Below, one piece after another: positions 1 to 64,000 of a stretch of 64,000 nucleotides of DNA. Both the position numbers and the translations under genes were made by a program. Each line of letters starts with the position of its first letter. The stretch's first letter is position 1. The notes beneath the pieces were generated by a model. The model saw only the letters and a program-made list of their open reading frames with translations, made no database searches and was not told where the DNA came from. The stretch lies in assembly GCF_018691265.1 (NCBI RefSeq), contig NW_024881321.1, positions 27,847,198-27,911,197 of the forward strand. Reading direction: 5' to 3'. This DNA comes from Tyto alba. Taxonomy: Eukaryota; Chordata; Aves; Strigiformes; Tytonidae.

Positions 1-56021
<56,021 letters not shown>

Positions 56022-56534
56022 AGCGCCCGGCGGCGGCGCAGGACCCGAGGCCACCTCCCCACCACCGCAGCAGCAGCCACCGCCGCTTTGCCGCCGGCCG
56101 GCGCAGTTTCCGGGAGAGCCGGCACCCCCCCCCCCGCCCCTCGTCCCTCCCTCCCGCCGCAGGACGCCGCCTCCTGCCGGCCCGGCTCCCCCGCGGCGCC
56201 CGCCCCGCCGCGCAGGCTGAGGCGCCGGGCGGCCCCGGAGGGCCGGGGCGGGGCGGGAGCCGCCCCTCAGCCGCGCCGCCCCCGGCTGGGCCGAGGGGCC
56301 GTCCGGCGCCGCTGCCGTGGCCCCCGCGGGAGGGAAGCGGCGCCGCCCCGCTGCGAGGGGCCGTTGGTCACCTCAGCGCCGGCCCGGGGGTGCCGCTGCT
56401 CCCCTCCCCCTGGTTTCTGGCTGTCTGTGCGCCCCGCGCTGAGGAAATGCATCTCCTCGGCGCGCAGGGCGCCGAGCAAAGGCTCCACTCGCGTTTTTTT
56501 TGTTTTGTTTTGGTTTGTTTTGGTTTGTTTGGGC

Positions 56535-56547
56535 GGGGGGGGGGGGG
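56535..56547. repeat. 13-base poly(G) run in a T/G-rich tract
   Basis: This run lies just upstream of the CpG island, next to a GTTTT-type low-complexity stretch (56491-56530) and followed by A-rich sequence at 56671-56704. I see no functional signal in it. Confidence 0.85.
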
Positions 56548-57009
56548 TTGGTTGTGGGGTTTTTTTGACAGAAAAACGTGTCGCGAAAGTTAGGGGCAAG
56601 CCCAGCCGAACGGGACCAAACGGAACACTTGCTGTCACCTCTCCTTCCCAGATGTTGCAGATACCTCTATTAAAAAAAAAAAAAAAAAATTAAAAAAAAA
56701 AAAATCCCCAAAAAATCCCACTCTTCCTCGTTTCACAATGTTTAGGAGAGATGGCCGGTAAAAAGTAAACTAGCTATTTGATTCCAGGAGACGGTACATC
56801 GCAGAAATCCTTGAAGTGATTCCCAGAAGTTCAGGAAGTGATCGCCATACTCCTCCCCAGCACTGTCACTGTGGCCTGCGCAGGGAGTATGAGCAGAGGA
56901 AACTGCAAGAGACCGAAGAAAATAGGAATGCGGGACATGTATCTGAAGTAACTAAAGAACAAATAAGCTCCGTGAAAAAATAGTTGGCAGAATGGGTCCC
57001 TGCCATGCT

Positions 57010-57405
57010 GTTATTTCTCTGCAGTTTCAGACCCTCAGGTCCCTTTCTGCCAAGCTGATTTCCAGCTGGGCAGCCCCTCAGCCTGTACTGGTGCCTGGGG
57101 TTGTTCCTCCTTGGGCAAAGGACTCTGTGCTTCCCTTTTTTGAACTTTAAGAGGTTCCTGTCAGCCCATTTCTCCAGCCTGATGAGGTCCTTCTGGACGG
57201 CAGCACAACCTTCTGCTGTATCAACCTCTCCTCCCACTTCTGTATCATCAGCAAACTTGCTGAGGGTGCCCTCTGCCCCATCATCCAGATCATTCGTGAA
57301 GATGTTTGATAGTTTTGGACCCAGTGTTGACCGCGATGTACACCGCTAGTTACCGACCTCCAACTAGACTTTGTACAACTAATCAGAACCCTGATCTCCA
57401 AGAAT
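57010..57405 (-). mobile_element. CR1 LINE internal fragment with ORF2 C-terminal remnant
   Basis: A CR1 copy in minus orientation about 1 kb upstream of the ABCC4 start codon. The minus strand encodes the typical end of the CR1 reverse transcriptase ORF2, for example DLIRLEKWADRNLLKFKKGK followed by RNNPRHQYRL. The frame then decays, and the upstream part (complement of CTTGCTGAGGGTGCCCTCTG and AACTAGACTTTGTACAA) is in other frames. Both ends are truncated, so the copy is inactive. The CR1 match fades after about 57405. Confidence 0.9.
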
Positions 57406-59733
57406 CCTTCCCACTGCAGCTGAGCCAGCTGCAAGTCAGGCACCGTTCTTACATTCTGTGTATTCATCTCATGCCCCCAGTAGCAACCAGCCCTATCTCT
57501 TCCCACTAAAATGCATTGCCTCTGAAGCAATTAACAGGGCTGGCATCTGATTTCAGTTAGAGTCATCAGAGTTGACACACTGAGATAAAAGAGGGGTAGG
57601 GTCTCGGTTACACTGTATTACTGAAGAAACAGCATCAGTTCAAGCTTGCAAGAATGTCATAATAACTGTAAGTCAGACAAATCAAGCTTAAGCTTGCTGT
57701 AAGTGAACACTGACAGGGCTGGTAACAGCATGCGCTGCTCGAGCGTAGACAATGTGCCACAGAATTTTGCAAGCAATAAGCAGTACACTTGTCAACAACT
57801 GCCTGTAGATCCTTCCAGATTAAAACAAGTGAAAAAGTTTATGGAAATGGTGCAGTTGTTTGAAAGGACAGGCTTTAATGAAATAGTGCTTATGCATTCC
57901 AGAACCCAAATTTAAATCATCTCCCACAATATATGAAGAAAAGTTCTGCCCATCAGCAAAAACTATCAGGTTTAGATTTCTCTGAAGCAAATTTGTCTAA
58001 CTAGATACTCATAAAATAATTAAAAGGTATGACAGCCCAATGCAAGTCCCAAAAGGTCAATAAACTTTCGGTCAGGCAGTGGAAGACAGGAATATGTAAA
58101 CTTTACAACTGACTTCTGTTCGTGAAGCATTACCTTTGTGAAGTATATGTGCCATGACAGATTATCCAAACATTTCTTAGTTTGGGCAAGGAAATAGAAT
58201 ACTGGTAATGAAAAAGTAATTAATTTTAAGAAAACAGTTAAAAGTAGTCAAGTAAAATATTAAATTAACATTTTCCAATATTATTGTAATGGTAGGAAAA
58301 GGACAAAGAACAAATCTTAAGTACGTTTGTCCTTTGCCAGTGCTATTGGTGACAAATGCTGACACTACATAATTTTAAAATAAATGCTGGTGTTTATATC
58401 TAAGTCCAAAACAAAACACTCTACAAAGTTTTGGAGAAGGGAAAACTGAAAGGGAAGGGGAAAATGAAATTCAACCAAAAAAAGAATATCCTGAAAGCCA
58501 ACGTAATCCATAACTCTATCTGTCAAGTGTGTGAGTAATCATTAGAAACTAAAGCAGTAATAAAGAAGTGTGAAGCAATTAGCAACAGAGATGCTCAGAA
58601 GAATCTGAGACTGAACGTGGAGAGGAAAGGGAAGGGAAAATAGCACTGTAGTGAAATTAATAATCTTTCTATTTTAGGAGAAAACAAAAGCAACTGCTAA
58701 TTTATCCATTGAATATTTTGCTATGACAACAGTGTATTCACAGCACAGAAAGAGCAAGATATATAACAAACTAATGAAAGTGAAGTTTAGACAATCTGCA
58801 ATATGGATAGCAGTCTAGTGAAGCCAACTTCTCAAAAAGGGTAATGGCCAAATTAAGCCAGCGGCATCTGAATTAAACCCATTGTGTACATACATTGTGC
58901 TAGGGAAATCAATTGGATGATCACAGAGGATGTCACAAACATGCAAACACACAAGATTCCCTATTTATTCACTGCACAAGACAATAGTCACTATATAAGC
59001 ATCTGTATGATGTGTGGCCTTAAGCCTTCTTTGCTCTACTTTCTTCTCATTATGAATACAGTCAGACTGACAAATTTCTTCATGTACATTTTCTATGGCA
59101 GTTATCACTAGAGTACAAGGAGTTCACAAACGTCAGCTTTTCTCAAAACTCCTAGAAGATAATTGGGCAGTTTCAACTGAATTCCAGACGGTGAATAAAA
59201 GCATGTGGATCTTAAGGTGAAATACAACCATCAGTCCCAATTATGCAATAGGAACCTAAAGCTTAGTCTTTCAGAGGGTGTAGTACTATCACCGTTCCCT
59301 TTCAGGCAAATGGCCATTGATTTCTGGGCTGAACAGTTTCTCCATATCATGCCCCAGAGCCTCGAGACAGGTACCTAGAAAACCAAGAAGACGTGCATGA
59401 GTGTGTCTGAAAAGTCTGGATAAAAGATTTGCTGAGCACTTTGTGGTATCTCTGAGGCAGTACTAGGGACAGAATCAGATTCAAAGCTGTTTGAAACACA
59501 TCAGAGGTGGTTTCCCAAAGACAAGCTATGACAGCAGAATGAGGAGGCTTTGCAACAGTACACTGTTTGGATTTAATGTTTTTGATTGAAGCCAGGCAGA
59601 AAGGCGGACCGTATGTCTGCCTGATAAACCGAACAGGCAGCCTTGTTTCCCGCCATGCCACGGGCAAGAAAGCAAGCTGTCCCTCTGGCTGTGAGCCCAG
59701 CTTGTCGCTATCCAGTGGCCCGACTCATCATCT

Positions 59734-59773
59734 TACTGACGTAGCTATACTGACGTATCTATACTGACGTATA
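59734..59773. repeat. 14-base tandem repeat with three TGACGTA motifs
   Basis: The unit TACTGACGTAGCTA is followed by TACTGACGTATCTA and then TACTGACGTATA, so TGACGTA recurs every 14 bases. TGACGTA is close to the CREB/ATF half of the cAMP-response element (TGACGTCA). The array lies about 3.7 kb upstream of the ABCC4 start codon. A regulatory role is only a possibility. Confidence 0.9.
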
Positions 59774-62700
59774 GTTTCTCATTCTTCTGCAATACAGGCA
59801 TATCGGCCTGTTCTTGTTCAGCAGCAGAACAGAAATGTCAATGTTAAGGAACCAAGGTGTAAGTAACTTTGCTATTTCAATCTGGTCATCAGTATGTAAT
59901 ACCAACAGTCTTCCTCAGATGCTCTTCCTATTTCTCCTCGTTACCCCACTAGCCATCTCTATTTTTTCCATATCTTTTTCTACATCCCCACATCAATTTT
60001 CTACATACCATAGTTTCTTATTTATACTAATTGAGTACTCATTCTTCTTAAATTACGGTGCAATTCAGGTGCCTAAGCACAGGTACCTTCTTCCATTTTA
60101 GACATGGTAGGGTATTCCACTCAGCCACAGGTTACCACTCCAGAAGGTTTCAGGTCTTCCATTAATTCTGTCATATCTGCCTGTCCCATGCTGATGTCTC
60201 TGATGCCTTATAAATGACAGTAGGCACCGATGTTTAATCAACTGTATCTCGCCCTTACCATTTTCACTACTGAATCAGTCTGGGTTTTAAGCCAGAGTCC
60301 TCTCCATCTTTGACTACCACATCAAGGTTATTTTGGCCAGTATGATTTTTCCTAAAGAACTTTTAATTTCCGTTCATGTTTTTCTATCTAAATGTCACAC
60401 ACACACACATACATGTACACACAATATTTCTGTTAATTCACATAGTTTAATTCTTTTGATGTTTGCATGTCTATTTATTTACTTTAAACAAAACTATGTT
60501 TAAATCATTTATTCATAGTAAATAGTTTCTATTGATCATCTGCAAAGATAGGATTAAAAAGAGTTACTTTCTGTTAAGTGAAATATTTGATGCAGGAGAA
60601 AAGTATCAGAAAAAGTTATACTAAAAGTTAAAATTGACACACCTACCACCTGTTCAGTTGCCCCTAACAATTTTACCTCTGTTCTTCATGCACAGATACT
60701 TAGATGATTTGGATGAACTTGCAGCAGGCCTACAGCAGCAGCTCCCTGTGCTATTAGTCAAAATACCAATTCACATGCATTTGTAATTTCACTGTCCTGA
60801 GATACACAGCCCTTTCTTCTCCATTCCTAAGCAGCTAAGAACTTATTTCACCGTCCTAGTCTCACCAGGTAATGGACATTAAACTTCCTACTTCTATTCA
60901 TTACAGTTTCAAGTCTTCCATTTTTTAGCCCACATTTCCAATTTTGATAATGCAGCTTCTGAAGAGCAAAACTTTTCTTTACATTCTCTATCAACCAATG
61001 CATTGTAGAAAATCTTGCACTTTATTTGCCTTCTTCCTATCCTGATCTCTTGCTTTTCTAGCTTAGTACTAGCCCACGCAGTCCAGGATAATCTCCAAGC
61101 AACAGTGAATTACAGTAACAGAAAAATTAAATTGAACTAGTTTCAGGGCAAGGGTGAGTCGGCAAACAGAAAACAAACTTCTGTAAGTATCATGCAGGCT
61201 GTGACTGATGGCCTAGGGAAATAAAGACTTCCCATCTCTGACATTTAAAAAACAGATTAGATTCATCTCTACCATGATGTTTGCTCAACACAGGCAACCT
61301 AGTCCAAGGATAGGAAGTGCATTAGCTGACCTCCTGACAGCTGTGTTTTCTGTGAATGCGTGTGTCCAGGGACTCATTTGACTAGGCAAGATTGCCAGGG
61401 TGTTGCCATGACTTCCACACAACAAAGGGGAAAATTATTTTTTAAAACCTATTCTCAGAGCCTGAAGGTTAATGGTAGATCTCCACTTCAGTTCATGTAG
61501 GTCTGATTCCAGTGATCCTGTGCTCTTGCTGTACAGATCAGCATCTTAGACCTAAGAACTTTGTCTTGATTTTCTAAAGCAACGTTTAGTATATACAGCA
61601 GTGAAAAACTCAGAATTCAAGTGGCTTTGCTAAGAAAGCTCTATTTTCCAGTGACTAAGAAGACATGTAACGAACTATTAAAACTAATATTCTTCCACTT
61701 CAGTTAGTAAAACTTGTGCTTCTTTCAAAGCTTTTCTTGATTACAGCATTCTCCTGCATTTTCCACATTTATTTACATGAACATGGTTTCCATTGCATGA
61801 TCTCTTCCATTTTGTGTGAGCCTAAACAGGCAAGAGTGAGAGGAGAGACACCAAAAGCAGAAGCATGGAAGATGTCCCTTGCCTAAGGAGTAAAGAAGGA
61901 AGGAAAAAGCAGATGTTGAGCACTCACACAATTATAAGTCATGCAGCAAATCAATCAGCAGGTCCATCATTATGGCCCAGACGTTTCTGGTTGTTCTTGA
62001 AGTAACTCTGCCTCCATGCTAAAATCAGAAAAATAGACATAGATGGTTAAACAAAACTGCCTTTCTTCCCAGAAGAATTCCTTTCCATCTAGTAATAACA
62101 CAAATAATCTACAGAATCTTTTCCAGAAGAAAAGACATGTAAGTCACTTTTCAGAATGAAACATCACTATCAAAATAATCTGGATCCTGATGGTATTCCA
62201 TTTGTCATTGCCAAACTTAAGGTTAAGAAAGTTATTTTTGGCAATAGCAAGGGGACAGAAGACAACACAGACAAATTAATAAGCTACTACATAGATCTGA
62301 TTTTTTTCCATCTGTAACATAAAGCTACAGAAAAGCTTGCTTAATTTAAGTGGCAGTGTGGCTTTCGCCCTTCTGGGGGTTACTGACTATGATGGGATGT
62401 TGGACATAATTAAAATAATTTCTCTTGTTATAAGACAGTACTTCTGACCTCAAAATAGAAACTACAGATGGTGCCAGCAGAGATCTTCAGTCTATGCACT
62501 TTCTTCAAATAACAACCTTAAAAATATGATATCTGTTTTTTTCATTTTTTTCTGAGACACCTTGATTTGCTGCCATCAGTAGACTAAGCAAGAGTCTAAT
62601 GTCATCCAGCATCCTGGATGAAGATAAAAAAACCCCTAGAATACTGCTAGGTCCAATAATATTTAGAGGTCACAAAATTAAGCACTCACATAATTTTTAA

Positions 62701-63671
62701 TAGCATTTAGTAGACGCTCACACTGCACACAGAGAACTTGATTTCTACCTTTAGTAAGAACCTCAAAATGTGAAGTCAAATGCAACTATGTGTGCATACA
62801 TCATTAGTTTTAGATAACAGAAGGCACAAAAGGTGACAGGGATTCTAGCCAGATGCTCAGGGCAGGAAAATAAAATAAATAAAACCAAACCAAACCAAAC
62901 AAAATACTTTACAATTATTCTTATTTTTTCTGCTGAGAAAGGAGAGGATGGATTACTCAGTTTTCAGTACTTCACTGGAAAGCTAGTTACAGATGGAAAG
63001 GGGAAAAGGTAATTCTGTCCTAACAGAAATAAGCTATGGCCAGCAGAGCCATCTTCAAAATATGTCACATCTGACCTGGATATGAGGCACTTACCATCAA
63101 GTATAGCCTGTCAAATCAGCATACAAACAATGTCAAATGACTGCATAGTTACTCTCAGTCTTGGCCAACACAATCTGTCAGCACTGTTATCACTTGGCCT
63201 TCCTTAGCTCTTGGCTGCTTCAGCAGGGTCTAGCATGTGTAGGTCCATGGCCTGACTTTTTGTCTGGATCACAGAGAATTTCCACCTTTTCTGGGGCACC
63301 CACAGTTTGAGAAGGAACAGAAGTTTCTCTGACACTTATGGGCACAGCTCTCAGCAGAGTAACAGTTACCTGCCAATGCAGAGCTCCCAAAAGGCAATTT
63401 TTTTGTCCGCAAATCCTTGGCCTACATATCCTCATCACCTAACCACACACCAATGCTCTTCTTCCTTAATTCTTTCTTGGCAGCCTGACACCTGTCTGGG
63501 GTATTACAAGCAAGAGTGGACTGCATATCAAGAATATATGAAGTTTTTTCTGAATCACATGCAATTTGTGAGTCAGAATTTTATAAGATTTGTGATGTAA
63601 TTATTCTACATTTGTGTTAAAGTCTTTAATTATTTGGTTTACTTTAAAATGGTAAATTTAAGCCCAAATAC

Positions 63672-64000
63672 TACAGATTGTTTACTCTGGAGAAAAGGCG
63701 GCTGAGGGGAGCCCTCATCACTCTCTACAACTGCCTGAAAGGAGGTTGTAGTGAGGTGGGTGTCTGTCTCTATTCCCAAGTAACAAGTGATAGGAAGAGA
63801 GGAAACAGCCTCAAGTTGTTCCAGGGGCGGCTTAGATTGGATATTAGGAAAAATTTCTTCACTGAAAGGCCTATCAAGCACTGGAACGGGCTCTCCAGGG
63901 AAAGGGGGATTTAAAAGAAATGTAGGCATGGCACGTAGAGACATGGTTTAGTGGTGGACTTGGCAGTGTTAGGTTTATGGTCGGACTCGATGATCTTAAG
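63672..64000 (+). mobile_element. CR1 LINE 3' fragment, continues off right edge
   Basis: A CR1 3' region on the plus strand, recognised by GAGAAAAGGCGGCTGAGGGG, CCTCATCACTCTCTACAACT, ATTAGGAAAAATTTCTTCAC and GGTCGGACTCGATGATCTTA. The last motif normally lies just before the CR1 3' end, so the terminus should be a few tens of bases beyond the window. It carries small internal changes and no intact frame. Confidence 0.94.

Larger units (their letters stand above)
56022..64000. other. Upstream intergenic region of ABCC4
   Basis: After the promoter CpG island this stretch has no recognisable exon on either strand. It holds G- and A-rich low-complexity tracts (56490-56705), a CR1 fragment (57010-57405), a TGACGTA tandem (59734-59773), a CA-rich repeat near 60397-60423, a CCAAA-type repeat near 62881-62900 and a CR1 copy at the right edge. 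In other amniotes CLDN10 lies upstream of ABCC4 in divergent orientation, but none of its exons were seen here. Confidence 0.75.

Noticed and set aside
56088..56693. Plus-strand open frame of about 200 codons upstream of ABCC4
   Set aside because: Its composition follows GC-rich promoter sequence and then runs into G and A low-complexity tracts. No domain or homology is recognisable. A divergent promoter transcript cannot be excluded, but no coding gene is supported.
63639..63944. Open frames on both strands at the right edge
   Set aside because: They lie within a CR1 3' fragment, not a host gene.
57000..64000. Search for CLDN10, the expected neighbour upstream of ABCC4
   Set aside because: No claudin-like coding segment was found on either strand, so the neighbour is presumably beyond the right edge.

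Overview
The window is a piece of a bird genome. Its single-copy backbone is the 5' half of one large vertebrate gene, ABCC4 (MRP4, an ABC subfamily C organic-anion and cyclic-nucleotide exporter), on the minus strand. The bird assignment rests on the chicken-repeat-1 (CR1) LINE fragments as the dominant interspersed repeat, AT-rich introns, and a very GC-rich CpG-island promoter. The exact species cannot be told from the sequence.

Layout, reading right to left in the direction of ABCC4 transcription. 57.0-64.0 kb is upstream intergenic DNA, with a CR1 fragment that keeps reverse-transcriptase tail coding (about 57.0-57.4 kb), a three-copy TGACGTA tandem (59.73-59.77 kb) and another CR1 running off the right edge. 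55.3-56.5 kb is the CpG island holding the promoter and coding exon 1. From there to base 1 lie 18 coding exons, and 17 complete introns between them were resolved base by base. Their lengths and phases join without any frame break into 2,310 coding nucleotides, 770 codons. The last exon is cut by the left edge of the window.

The predicted protein covers the N-terminal segment, transmembrane domain 1 (six helices), all of nucleotide-binding domain 1 (Walker A in exon 10, Q-loop in exon 11, LSGGQ signature in exon 12, Walker B and D-loop in exon 13, H-loop in exon 14), the serine/threonine-rich linker (exon 15), the seventh membrane helix (exons 16-17) and the start of the extracellular loop with two overlapping N-glycosylation sequons (exon 18). 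The second half of the transporter lies to the left of the window.

Introns make up more than 95% of the gene body. They hold CR1 copies of different ages, one probable MIR/CORE-SINE fossil, poly(A)/poly(T) tracts, short tandem repeats and C-runs. I found no second protein-coding gene, no tRNA or rRNA, no CRISPR and no prokaryotic feature. The most notable items are a non-canonical GC-AG intron just after the ABC signature sequence, a 38-base exon, the ancient SINE fossil and the TGACGTA tandem. I did not find a convincing undescribed system.
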